A DNA stretch of 32,522 bases from Luteitalea sp. (GTDB lineage Bacteria; Acidobacteriota; Vicinamibacteria; Vicinamibacterales; Vicinamibacteraceae): contig WHTZ01000072.1 in the NCBI GenBank assembly GCA_009377495.1, forward strand, positions 1-32,522. Direction: 5' to 3'. Below the pieces are notes generated by a model, which saw only the letters and a list, made by a program, of their open reading frames with translations, was not told where the DNA came from and ran no database searches. The translations under genes were made by a program, and so were the position numbers. How positions within the stretch are numbered: the first letter of the stretch is position 1; each line of letters opens with the position of its first letter. Of the stretch, positions 22,986 through 30,419 are shown one piece after another.

Positions 22986-24362
22986 CTACCGCTGGGCCAC
23001 TGTGGCGCCTGCCGAGGCGCCCACCGGCAAGCCGACACTGCGGGGCACGTGTCGGCGGACGAGGGCCAGCGACAGGAACACCAACACCATCAGCACGGCC
23101 CACGAGGTGAAGTAGCCGGCAGGGCCGCCTCGATTCAGCGTCTCCCTGCCCACGTAGACCGCCAGCACGTTGCCGATCCGACCGAACGCGACCGCCGCAC
23201 CTACGCCCGTGCTGCGGATGTCGGTTGGATAGACGTGCGCGGCCAGCGCGTAGATCGCGACTTGCACGGTATTGAGGAGGCCGCCGGTAATGAGAAACAT
23301 TGCCATCAGGGCGAACGTGTCCGTTGGGTCGAGCCGCATCCCCGCCATGATGAGCGAACAGACCACGGCCGCTGCCGACATCCCGAGCATCGTGACGCGG
23401 GAGCCGAAACGCTGGATGACGAGCGCGCCGAGGATCGCGCCCGCGACGCCACCGATGTTCGACCACTGCAGGCCGCTCGCCGCCGCCGGCGGTGTGAACC
23501 CACCGCGCTCTCGCAGCATCGACGGCACGAGCTGGATGACAACGTAGTTGACCATCAGCCCGAAGAAGAACGCGCCGAACAAGCCAAGCGTGTCGCGTGC
23601 GAACGCCGGTGCGAACAGATCGCGGATCGTGGCCTTCTTGCCGGTCTGGACGCTCGTCGTCGCGGCCTCGATGTACGTCGCACCTTCAGGGACATCGTGC
23701 CCCATCCGGCGCATGATCTTCGTCAGCTCAGGCCAGCGCTCGCGCCGGCTCGCCAGGTACCGCGGTGATTCGGGGAGGGCTTTGAAGAGAATCAGTGCCA
23801 GGACGATCGGAACCAGGCCGCCGACGATGAAGAGCGCGCGCCAGCCGTACTCGCCGCCGAGCACGCGTACCATCGTGCTCGCGACGAATCCACCGAGCGG
23901 CATGCAGACGATCGTGAGCGTGATGGCAAACGGGCGCCGGCGCCGCGGCACGTACTCACACGCCAGCGCAGTGGCGTTGGGCATCGCCCCGCCGAGGCCG
24001 ATGCCGGCGAGGAAACGCAACAGCCCGAGCATCGACACGGAGTTCACGAAGGCGATCGCCAGCGTCAGGACAGCAAAGGAGAGCACGCTGCCGAGGAGCA
24101 CCGTCCGCCGCCCATAGCGGTCGCCTAACAGGCCCCCCACGAGACCGCCGATCATCATGCCGAAGGGACCCGTGGCGAGCGCGTTGGTGAACGCGCTGTT
24201 GGGCAGGCCCCATTCAGGCGCGATGAACGGCACCGCGTTCGGCAGGAGCTGGGTGTCGACGCCGTCGAGGATGACCGTGAGCGCCGTGCCGAAGATGAGC
24301 AGCTTCTGATATCCGGTCCAGCGCCCCTCGTCCAGCACCGCACCGGCGTCAACAGTCTTCAT
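22986..24362 (-). CDS. MFS transporter, aromatic-acid:H+ symporter type
   Basis: Major facilitator protein of 458 residues with twelve predicted membrane spans. The first span region LIFGTALTVILDGVDTQLLP carries the Asp-containing DGxD motif of the aromatic acid:H+ symporter family. The loop GDRYGRRTVLLGSVLSFAVL is the MFS signature after helix 2. FLAGIGLGGAMPNATALACE, ESPRYLASRRERWPELTKIM and AAHVYPTDIRSTGVGAAVAF also fit PcaK/BenK-like or related carriers. Substrate is not determined. The ATG at 24362 has AGGA six bases upstream and overlaps the stop of the methyltransferase remnant (ATGA). The array of heptamers follows its 3' end. Confidence 0.93.
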   Translation of the reverse strand: MKTVDAGAVLDEGRWTGYQKLLIFGTALTVILDGVDTQLLPNAVPFIAPEWGLPNSAFTNALATGPFGMMIGGLVGGLLGDRYGRRTVLLGSVLSFAVLTLAIAFVNSVSMLGLLRFLAGIGLGGAMPNATALACEYVPRRRRPFAITLTIVCMPLGGFVASTMVRVLGGEYGWRALFIVGGLVPIVLALILFKALPESPRYLASRRERWPELTKIMRRMGHDVPEGATYIEAATTSVQTGKKATIRDLFAPAFARDTLGLFGAFFFGLMVNYVVIQLVPSMLRERGGFTPPAAASGLQWSNIGGVAGAILGALVIQRFGSRVTMLGMSAAAVVCSLIMAGMRLDPTDTFALMAMFLITGGLLNTVQVAIYALAAHVYPTDIRSTGVGAAVAFGRIGNVLAVYVGRETLNRGGPAGYFTSWAVLMVLVFLSLALVRRHVPRSVGLPVGASAGATVAQR

Positions 24363-25075
24363 GCGGCTTCCTGACCGTTGCTGCTGAGATGGCAACCCGA
24401 ATGCGAACCCACGTCCGCTGTTACGTTACTCCAACCCTTCTGAAGCTCAACCCTGCGGTACGCGCCGTGATGGTGGGGGTACCGCCGTAAGATCAGCCGC
24501 AGCGCCTCGCCGTTCCCCCCGCCAACATCGACGACCAGCGTCGCGCTCGAGAAGTCATGGGCGGCAGCAAGCGCGCCGTGGCGGCCCTCGGGCGTATGCG
24601 CCATGAAGGCATCGAAGACGTGCGCCTCGTCTGGATGGTGGCGCAGGTACTCGAAGCGGCTCGTGTTCCACGAAGCTCGATGCGGCGTTTCGCCGCGGAG
24701 CGCGGCGTCCAAATCGGCCCAGGCTCCCCATGATCCGGGCGCCGTCCAGAACCGGGCCGCGTGGTGCAAGCTGTTGGGGGCGTCGGTGCGCAACAGCAGT
24801 GAGCGTCGCGAATGTGCGACCAGTCCGTCCACTGTCACCCGGAAGATTCCGCAAGCGGCGAGCGCACGCAGGACGCGGAGCAACGGTTGCGGAAGCACAG
24901 CGCAGCATGAGGCCAGCTCATCCACGCTACGCCATTCATCCGGCGGGATCCTGTCCGCGATTGCGAGGTCAGCCGCCGCGCGGATCATGCGTGACACCTG
25001 GAATCCGCGAATGAGCAGATGGAGCTCCGCGTGGTCGCGCTCCGCTGCCGCGTCGGCTGTCGGCGCGGCCCGCAC
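24359..25075 (-). pseudogene. O-methyltransferase, truncated
   Basis: The first two-thirds match plant/bacterial-type O-methyltransferases. There is an N-terminal dimerisation winged-helix (LLIRGFQVSRMIRAAADLAI, LPQPLLRVLRALAACGIFRV), then SWGAWADLDAALRGETPHRA, and the SAM motif I LVVDVGGGNGEALRLILRRY. After YPHHHG the conserved remainder (motifs II and III and the catalytic His region, about 100 residues) is replaced by about 35 unrelated residues, ending QEAA. At 238 residues it is far shorter than the usual 330-350. Its stop nevertheless overlaps the MFS start as ATGA, which suggests an internal deletion or frameshift within a once intact two-gene operon. Confidence 0.8.
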
Positions 25076-25207
25076 GAACGAATGATCGAACGCGCGGGTG
25101 GATCCGATGCGGGCCCTTCGGTATGAGTGATCCGGCAGCGGAACTCACCTCGTAGCACGAAACAGGCACAATGACCACGCATTGGCGTGGAGATCCGCCC
25201 CGCCTTG

Positions 25208-25222
25208 ATCTTACGGTAAGAT
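25208..25222. promoter_or_regulatory. Palindrome upstream of DUF433 gene
   Basis: ATCTTACGGTAAGAT is a perfect palindrome around one central base, 10 bp before the DUF433 start codon. TAAGAT within it could serve as a -10 box. Antitoxins of this kind often repress their own operon, so an operator here is plausible but unproven. Confidence 0.5.
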
Positions 25223-25232
25223 ATTCTTCAGC

Positions 25233-25520
25233 ATGCTTGCCGCCACCGATATTGGGACCCTGATTGAGCGCCGGGCGGATGTCCGAGGGGGTCGTCCCGT
25301 GGTTGCCAATACCACTGTCTCGGTCCATCGGATTGCCGGGTGGTGCAAGCTTGGCCTCAGCCCCGAAGAGATCGCCGACAACTTCGGTCATCTCTCCCTT
25401 GCCCAGGTCCACGCCGCCCTCGCCTACTACCACGCCAACCGCGAGGAGATCGAAGCGTATCTTCGCGACGAGGAAGCCGACGACAGACGGCTGGGTGAGC
25501 CGTCGCGCGCTTCACGGTAA
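25233..25520 (+). CDS. DUF433 antitoxin-like protein
   Basis: DUF433 protein of 95 residues with the typical text RADVRGGRPVVANTTVSVHR, IAGWCKLGLSPEEIADNFGH, LSLAQVHAALAYYHANREEI. This winged-helix family is usually encoded just before a DUF5615 PIN-like toxin, as here, and is thought to be the antitoxin and operon repressor. It ends 2 bp before the start of the partner. A palindrome lies 10 bp upstream of its ATG. The C-terminal tail is Asp/Arg-rich. It seems intact although the toxin is damaged. Confidence 0.9.
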   Translation: MLAATDIGTLIERRADVRGGRPVVANTTVSVHRIAGWCKLGLSPEEIADNFGHLSLAQVHAALAYYHANREEIEAYLRDEEADDRRLGEPSRASR

Positions 25521-25522
25521 CC

Positions 25523-25717
25523 GTGGCGTTCCCGCTGTATCTTGACGAGGACTCGGTGAACCGCACCTTGATTCGGGCGCTTCGCGCTCGAGGCGTGGAT
25601 GTGACCAACGCCGTCGACGCTGGGCACGCGGGCACACCAGACTTCGAGCAGTTGGAGCACGCCAGCGCTCAGGCGACGACTTCGTCTTTGTGCACATCCA
25701 ATCCCGCACACCGCTGA
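25523..25717 (+). pseudogene. DUF5615 PIN-like toxin, truncated
   Basis: From GTG at 25523 the text FPLYLDEDSVNRTLIRALRA, RGVDVTNAVDAGHAGTPDFE, QLEHASAQ matches the N-terminal half of DUF5615 proteins, including the acidic DED motif of the PIN-like fold. The LCTSNPAHR segment aligns with the strand after the central helix, but a stop at 25715-25717 ends the protein at 64 residues instead of about 110-130. The following 350 bp contain no recognisable remainder. The toxin is therefore probably inactive, leaving a lone antitoxin. Confidence 0.8.
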
Positions 25718-26070
25718 TGCATGACGTCCATGGCGTCCTCCTTTTCTCGCATCGGCGCGGAGCGGGCGTGCTCTGCAGGCTACAAAGCGTGCTCCGGCGC
25801 CACCCGCGTGGTGCCGGGTCACAGTCCGTGGTGCGCACCAGCTCCCAGTCCAACTTGACAACGGGCTTCCCGCGCCAATTACTTTTCCGACCTCTCTGCC
25901 GATGCGTCCCTCCATGGTACGTGTTTCATCCGCCGTGGTGACCAGCGGTCATGGAAACTTGACAGTATTCGAACCAGCCGACTAACGTATCCGTCGCTCT
26001 ACGGGGTGCGTCGGCATCGTCGCCGAAAGGGCTAGGCCCGCCCGCTGAAATCATCAGCAGGAGCGCACCT
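25718..26070. other. Intergenic region, no gene seen
   Basis: About 350 bp between the toxin remnant and the glyoxalase-type gene. It may include the decayed 3' half of the toxin gene. No recognisable reading frame, repeat or strong promoter box was found. CAGGAG just before 26071 is the ribosome site of the next gene. Confidence 0.4.
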
Positions 26071-26736
26071 ATGCCTTCTATCGAGACCTACCGGAAACAA
26101 GCCAAGCTGTTGGTTCGCTGGCATCGCGAGCGCAACTATTCGATCGGCGAGAAGCTCCGCCTTCTGGAGCGCTATCGCCACCTCACCGATGTCGAAGTCC
26201 TCGAGATGGCCATGCCTCTAACACTCGCCCAGGAGATCGTGGCGGTGGAGGCTGGCTTTAGAGACTGGGCTGCGCTCAAGGCGGGGACTGGCGACCTCAT
26301 GCAGCCTTCGCGCGTCGATACCAGCGGGCCGACCCTGGTTGGCGCCGTCCCGATATTGTTCGTACGTGACGTTGAGGCGGCAGCGGTTTTCTACGAGGTG
26401 AAACTCGGCTTCCACATTGATTTCCTTCACGGAAAGCCGCCCTTTTACGGTTCAGTGTCGCGCGATCGTGCGTGCCTTCACTTGCGGTTCGTCCATCAGA
26501 CCAACTTCGCCGAACTCGCCGCGCGCGAAGGCTCGCTGATCCTGGCCACGATCCAGGTGGCAAACGTGAAAGCGCTCTTCCAGGAATATAAGGCGCGCAG
26601 CGTGGATTTGGCCCAGCGGCTCGTCAGACAGGCGTGGGGCGGCCTCGAGTTCCACGTGCGTGATCCTGACGGGAACGTCATCTCGTTCGTCCAATACAGG
26701 TGGCCTGCGCCGCAAACCGAGGAGGGGCGCAAGTAG
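26071..26736 (+). CDS. Glyoxalase-superfamily protein with N-terminal extension
   Basis: A 221-residue protein. The first about 75 residues (SIETYRKQAKLLVRWHRERN, RLLERYRHLTDVEVL, TLAQEIVAVEAGFRDWAALK) form the helical domain that often precedes this glyoxalase type. The rest is a single VOC/bleomycin-resistance fold: GAVPILFVRDVEAAAVFYEV, LGFHIDFLHGKPPFYGSVSR and GGLEFHVRDPDGNVISFVQY. Metal-site residues of the VOC fold are only partly evident, so the reaction is unknown. It may bind or modify a small molecule or drug. It is a single-gene unit with CAGGAG 8 bp before its ATG. Confidence 0.88.
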   Translation: MPSIETYRKQAKLLVRWHRERNYSIGEKLRLLERYRHLTDVEVLEMAMPLTLAQEIVAVEAGFRDWAALKAGTGDLMQPSRVDTSGPTLVGAVPILFVRDVEAAAVFYEVKLGFHIDFLHGKPPFYGSVSRDRACLHLRFVHQTNFAELAAREGSLILATIQVANVKALFQEYKARSVDLAQRLVRQAWGGLEFHVRDPDGNVISFVQYRWPAPQTEEGRK

Positions 26737-27131
26737 CCAAGTCTCGGCACGAATGGTTGGGGGCGTCTGTCCTAGGGGACTCCGATCTCTCGATCCCAAT
26801 GTCGTTGGCAGCGTTCGAATAGCGCGCTGAGTATGTCGAAGCAGCCGAGAGCTTGAACGGAAGGCGCCGTAGATGTGGATGCGTAACGAGTAACGCCGAA
26901 GGGGCTTTCCATCCGCGGTCGAGCCGGTGGAAATACACTTGGCGACCACACGGGACCAAACGCCGTCTCTTTTCGTGCGCGTAAGGGATTCGTGCGTGTG
27001 CATCGTCGATCGGCTTCGATCTGAGTGCAACCCGTAGATCCACGAAAGGTTCATCGTTCGTGAGCTGGCGGGCACTGCCATGGAGAGCCCGGCGTTGCGA
27101 CTGGCCTTCAACACCATACGAAGGAGCACAC
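26737..27131. other. Intergenic region with 54-bp dispersed repeat
   Basis: About 395 bp without a supportable gene. It contains copy one of a 54-bp repeat (26893-26946) whose second copy is at 30150-30203. AAGGAG at 27121-27126 is the ribosome site of the SnoaL-like gene. Confidence 0.45.
26893..26946 (+). repeat. 54-bp dispersed repeat, copy 1
   Basis: Matches 30150-30203 at 52 of 54 positions, in the same orientation. It begins ACGCCGAAGGGGCTTTC and ends AAATACACTTGGCGAC. The two halves are imperfectly complementary (CGCC...TTTCCA against TGGAAA...GGCG), so it can fold into a hairpin. It is preceded by GAGTAAC. A weaker match to its right end (AAATACTTGGCGAC) is at about 31350-31363. It lies 185 bp before the SnoaL-like gene. 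Confidence 0.8.
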
Positions 27132-27662
27132 ATGAATCTCCGTTCTATTCGCCGGCTCATCGGCTGGAGTTCGATGGTCGTATTCCTCACTACCCTGCCC
27201 GTGGCGGGGCAAGAGCGTCGCGAGGTCCCGGAGTTTCGGACATATGGCGAACCGGAGAACCCCGAGGTCGCCATGGCCATCGATGAGCTAGTCCGCAACT
27301 TCAAGGATGCCTGGTCTAGACAGGACACCGATGCCCTCATCAAACTACATGCGGAAGATGTCGAGTGGATTAACGCATACGCACGAATTTTCCAAGGTGC
27401 CACGCCGCTCGCACACTTCTTAGAGAATCGCCTATTCCCCAACTTCTCACCGGAAGTGTCGAGGCAGGAAGCGGCCAACATGAAGATGATCTCGATCCGG
27501 TATCTGCCGGGCGCCGCGGTCGTGCATATGTATACGGATGGAGAACGGGGGTCGTCACGAAACGAGGGTGAGCTGATGCGACGCACGCATATCCATCTCA
27601 TCCTTGCCGAACAGAACGATGGTTGGCGAATCGTTCACACGGCCATCATGGACGCGCGGTGA
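27132..27662 (+). CDS. Secreted SnoaL/DUF4440-like protein
   Basis: 176-residue protein with an N-terminal signal peptide: basic start MNLRSIRRLIG, hydrophobic SSMVVFLTTLPVAG, cleavage near VAG-QE. The mature part has an NTF2/SnoaL-like pattern: AIDELVRNFKDAWSRQDTDA, LIKLHAEDVEWIN, and the ending THIHLILAEQNDGWRIVHTA, as in SgcJ/EcaC-type or DUF4440 proteins. These small barrel proteins bind varied ligands; the function here is unknown. AAGGAG 5 bp before the ATG fixes the start. It is a single-gene unit followed 70 bp later by an attC-like site. Confidence 0.85.
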   Translation: MNLRSIRRLIGWSSMVVFLTTLPVAGQERREVPEFRTYGEPENPEVAMAIDELVRNFKDAWSRQDTDALIKLHAEDVEWINAYARIFQGATPLAHFLENRLFPNFSPEVSRQEAANMKMISIRYLPGAAVVHMYTDGERGSSRNEGELMRRTHIHLILAEQNDGWRIVHTAIMDAR

Positions 27663-27731
27663 AGACGTTGTCGGCTTCACCTCCGATCGCCTTTATCCGA
27701 CTCGGACGAGTAGCTTGATGTAGCGGGCGCC

Positions 27732-27797
27732 CTCTAACAGGGCGTTGCGCCTGACGGTCCGCTGCGCGGCCCGCAGGTGAACGCCGGGGCGTTACCT
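27732..27797 (+). other. attC-like site (integron recombination site), putative
   Basis: A 66-bp imperfect palindrome with the layout of an integron attC. At the left is CTCTAAC (R''-like) followed by AGGGCGTTGCGCCTGACGG; the mirror half CCGCAGGTGAACGCC leads into GGGGC and GTTACCT (R'-like, core GTTA). The halves can pair as GGCGTT/AACGCC, CCTG/CAGG and CGG/CCG with single unpaired bases between, as in real attC sites. It lies 70 bp after the SnoaL-like stop, where the site of a gene cassette belongs. R' departs from GTTRRRY by one base, and no integrase gene is in the window. Confidence 0.5.
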
Positions 27798-27924
27798 CGC
27801 GATAAGCGCCGCAGGGTTCCGCGAAGTCCGCCGGGCCAGAATCAGTAGACGGTAGCAACTCGCGGTTAATATTCTTGCGTGCTCACCCGTACGACCTACA
27901 CCGAGCGCCGTTGATTGCCTCCGC

Positions 27925-28659
27925 ATGAGGGTTGCTGCCTACCAAGCGCCGTTGCTGCACCCTGGTTCGTTCGACGCGCTGGCCCTGATCCGGCGACGGG
28001 TCGAGCAATGTGAAGCGGAGAATGTCGCGATCCTGTGCTGCCCGGAGGCGGTCCTCGGTGGCCTCGCCGACCACAGCGACGATCCGATTCAGTTCGCGGT
28101 TGCGACTGGCCGAATCGGCTCGGTGCTTGCGCCGCTGGCGAGTGACACCGTCACAACCATAGTCGGTTTCACGGAGCTCGCCGACGATGGCAGGCTGTAC
28201 AACTCGGCCGCCGTCTGGCATCGAGGAGCGGTTGCTGGAGTGTACCGGAAGCATCATCCGGCGATTAAGCGATCGGTATACGCGGCAGGCGGCGACACGC
28301 CGGTGTTCCGCGTCAACGGCTTGACCTTCGGCATCGTCATCTGCTACGACTCCACCTTCGCTGAACCGGCCGCTCGTATGGCGGCAGAAGGGGCGTCGGT
28401 CCTCTTCGTCCCGACGAACAACGGCCTGCCACATTCGAGGGCTCCGGAAGACATCGTGGCTCAAGCTCGCGAAGCTGATGTGGCTCGGGCCACCGACAAC
28501 AATGCCTGGATCGTCCGGGCTGATGTTGCCGGTCGGACAAGCGCATTACTCTCCGCGGGGTCATCTGGAATCGTTCGTCCGGATGGGTCCGTTTTGCGCG
28601 CCGCGCCGGCTGGTGTCGAGGACATGCTCGTGGCGGATCTTCGACAGCCATTCGCATGA
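27925..28659 (+). CDS. Carbon-nitrogen hydrolase (nitrilase superfamily)
   Basis: 244-residue nitrilase-fold enzyme that hydrolyses C-N bonds of amides or nitriles. The catalytic triad is visible: Glu41 in LCCPEAVLGG, Lys109 in YRKHHPAIKR and Cys140 in GIVICYDSTFAEPA. Other family text includes MRVAAYQAPL, VGFTELADDGRLYNSAAVW and ATDNNAWIVRADVAG. No signal peptide, so cytoplasmic. The substrate is unknown. The ATG at 27925 lacks a strong ribosome site. A single-gene unit lying after the attC-like site and 78 bp before the methyltransferase gene. Confidence 0.93.
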   Translation: MRVAAYQAPLLHPGSFDALALIRRRVEQCEAENVAILCCPEAVLGGLADHSDDPIQFAVATGRIGSVLAPLASDTVTTIVGFTELADDGRLYNSAAVWHRGAVAGVYRKHHPAIKRSVYAAGGDTPVFRVNGLTFGIVICYDSTFAEPAARMAAEGASVLFVPTNNGLPHSRAPEDIVAQAREADVARATDNNAWIVRADVAGRTSALLSAGSSGIVRPDGSVLRAAPAGVEDMLVADLRQPFA

Positions 28660-28737
28660 AGAGAGCGGATCTCGAAAGACGACCAAGATAAACTGTTACG
28701 TTACGTGCCCAATCGGATAGCAGGACGTCGCTGATGG

Positions 28738-29517
28738 ATGGATCGAATGGTCAGACCTGAGGTTGCTCTCGCAACGAATCGCGAAGGTTGGAACCGCGTG
28801 GCGTCGCGCTTTCACGGAAGTACGGCGCTCCCCGAGTATGGACCGTTAGCTCCTACGGAGGACTCACTACGGCTCCTGGACTCGACGTCGGACCTGCGAG
28901 CACTAGAACTGGGGTGCGGTAGCGGGCATTCGCTGCTTTTTCTCGCGAACCGCGGTGCGCAGGCACTCTGGGGTATCGACTTGTCTCCGGTACAGATCGC
29001 TTTCGCGAAGGAGACTCTGCGGCCGTTCGCGCCACGCGTTCGACTCCTAGAATCTCCAATGGAAGTGAATCCGGGAGTCCCCGAGAACTACTTCGATCTG
29101 GTGTTCTCCATCTACGGGCTTGGTTGGACAACCGATTTGCCGGCGACCATGGCTCTCGTCAGTCGGTATCTGCGACCCGGTGGGTGCTTTGTCCTCAGTG
29201 GGGAGCACCCAGCATACAGTTGCCTTGACTGGAATGGAACGCAACATTTCGTAGCGGTCCCGTACCTCGCCGAAGGCCCCCGAGCGCACACCTCCTGGAA
29301 GGGCACACCGATCGTCACCCACCACCGTACTCTTGGCACGTTCATTGGTGAAGTCATTCGTGCGGGCCTGCAGATGGAGGCGCTGGTGGAGCCGCCGGTC
29401 GATCCGACCACTGTGAAGGAGGAACACGTCGACCCGTCGCGCTGGTACTCGGTTGCGCGGGCGCAAATGATGCCGACCACCTTCATCATCAAGGCTAGGA
29501 AGCCGATCCGCTCTTAG
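28738..29517 (+). CDS. Class I SAM-dependent methyltransferase
   Basis: 259-residue methyltransferase. Motif I ALELGCGSGHSLLFLANRGA and the following acidic strand end WGIDLSPVQIAFAKETL bind S-adenosylmethionine. NYFDLVFSIYGLGW and RYLRPGGCFVLSGEHPAYSC match the later motifs. A C-terminal part (LVEPPVDPTTVKEEHVDPSR) may shape the substrate site. It resembles small-molecule methyltransferases of the UbiE/BioC type, but the substrate is not evident. ATG at 28738 or, nine bases on, at 28747 could be the start. It converges with the minus-strand glyoxalase gene. Confidence 0.9.
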   Translation: MDRMVRPEVALATNREGWNRVASRFHGSTALPEYGPLAPTEDSLRLLDSTSDLRALELGCGSGHSLLFLANRGAQALWGIDLSPVQIAFAKETLRPFAPRVRLLESPMEVNPGVPENYFDLVFSIYGLGWTTDLPATMALVSRYLRPGGCFVLSGEHPAYSCLDWNGTQHFVAVPYLAEGPRAHTSWKGTPIVTHHRTLGTFIGEVIRAGLQMEALVEPPVDPTTVKEEHVDPSRWYSVARAQMMPTTFIIKARKPIRS

Positions 29518-29627
29518 AGCCGCGACGAGGTCGCAGGCCAAGCGTCTTTCCTCGTCGGGCGCCGCATCAGCGTCGCGCACGAGGAACACAGTGCGCCGAT
29601 CCAGGACGATGGCGCGCGCCCCTCTCG

Positions 29628-30050
29628 TTACGTCGCTTCCAGGGTGACCAGACCTTCGACCCTGGTCTGAGGCTCGTTCGGATAGGGGAAGAAAAGCTGG
29701 TTGCCGTCGAGATCTTCGACCACCAGCAGCCTGTAGCCCCAGCGGCCGTCCTTGACCGGAACGCCGCGGGCTTCGAGCTCGGCGCGCAACGCATCGACCG
29801 CCGCGACCTCGGCCTTGTGCGACTCCGGCTCGACGTTCAGGGAAATGAACATCAGACCGTTGCCGACCTTCTCCGGCCACTGGTCGGACAGGACGAGGGC
29901 GCAGCTCCCGCGGTCGACCTGGGCGACGCGCGCCCGGCCATCCTCCTCGTAGCGCCAGGGGACCGAGAAGCCGAGCCGCTCCACATAGAAGCGGAGCGAG
30001 GCCTCGACGCTCGAGACGTGGAGCACGGGACGGGCGAACCACTCGGTCAT
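29628..30050 (-). CDS. VOC/glyoxalase bleomycin-resistance-type protein
   Basis: 140-residue single VOC domain: PVLHVSSVEASLRFYVERLG, FSVPWRYEEDGRARVAQVDR, CALVLSDQWPEKVGNGLMFI, and WGYRLLVVEDLDGNQLFFPY, ending TRVEGLVTLEAT. VOC residues H10-like (VLHVSS) and the late Glu/Asp (EDLDGN) suggest a metal or ligand site. Function could be detoxification or drug binding. Upstream (to the right) is the spacer with the second 54-bp repeat. It converges with the methyltransferase gene, about 110 bp of spacer lying between. Confidence 0.9.
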   Translation of the reverse strand: MTEWFARPVLHVSSVEASLRFYVERLGFSVPWRYEEDGRARVAQVDRGSCALVLSDQWPEKVGNGLMFISLNVEPESHKAEVAAVDALRAELEARGVPVKDGRWGYRLLVVEDLDGNQLFFPYPNEPQTRVEGLVTLEAT

Positions 30051-30419
30051 GGCGTCGATGATACTCCGCCTCCCGCGTGCGCGGAGACAGTAACGCGGGC
30101 GAAGGAATAGCTGCAGTTAGCAGCAGTCGGTCGGGATAGCTCCCGTGTGACGCCGAAGGGGCTTTCTATTCGCGGTCGAGCCGGTGGAAATACACTTGGC
30201 GACTTTCGGTTAGGAATCCGGAACGAGCGAGGTGCATCGAGATGTCTCGCCGACTCGATCGCGTCCGGGGCTACGACATGGGCAACTTCGCCGTCCACAC
30301 CGGCCTCGCCGTTGAGACCGGTGTGGCGTGCCGCCGGCGCTTGGCTGCGGGCGCGCCGACACGCGAACGTGCGGTTGCGGAGAAACGCCGGTGGCCAGTC
30401 CTGTAGTACTCTCACGCCG
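30051..30419. other. Spacer between divergent glyoxalase and map genes
   Basis: About 370 bp without a gene. It holds the second copy of the 54-bp repeat (30150-30203) and the promoters for the two divergent genes. CTGCAGTTAGCAGCAG at 30111-30126 is a small imperfect palindrome. Confidence 0.45.
30150..30203 (+). repeat. 54-bp dispersed repeat, copy 2
   Basis: Same orientation as copy 1 at 26893-26946, with only two C/T differences. It is followed by TTTCGGTTAGGA, while copy 1 has GAGTAAC on its left side, so the two copies differ sharply just outside the 54 bp. It lies 216 bp before the methionine aminopeptidase gene. Confidence 0.8.

Noticed and set aside
24420..28704. GTTACGTTAC occurring at 24420-24429 and 28695-28704
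   Set aside because: A 10-base coincidence is not rare in 32 kb, and the flanks are unrelated.
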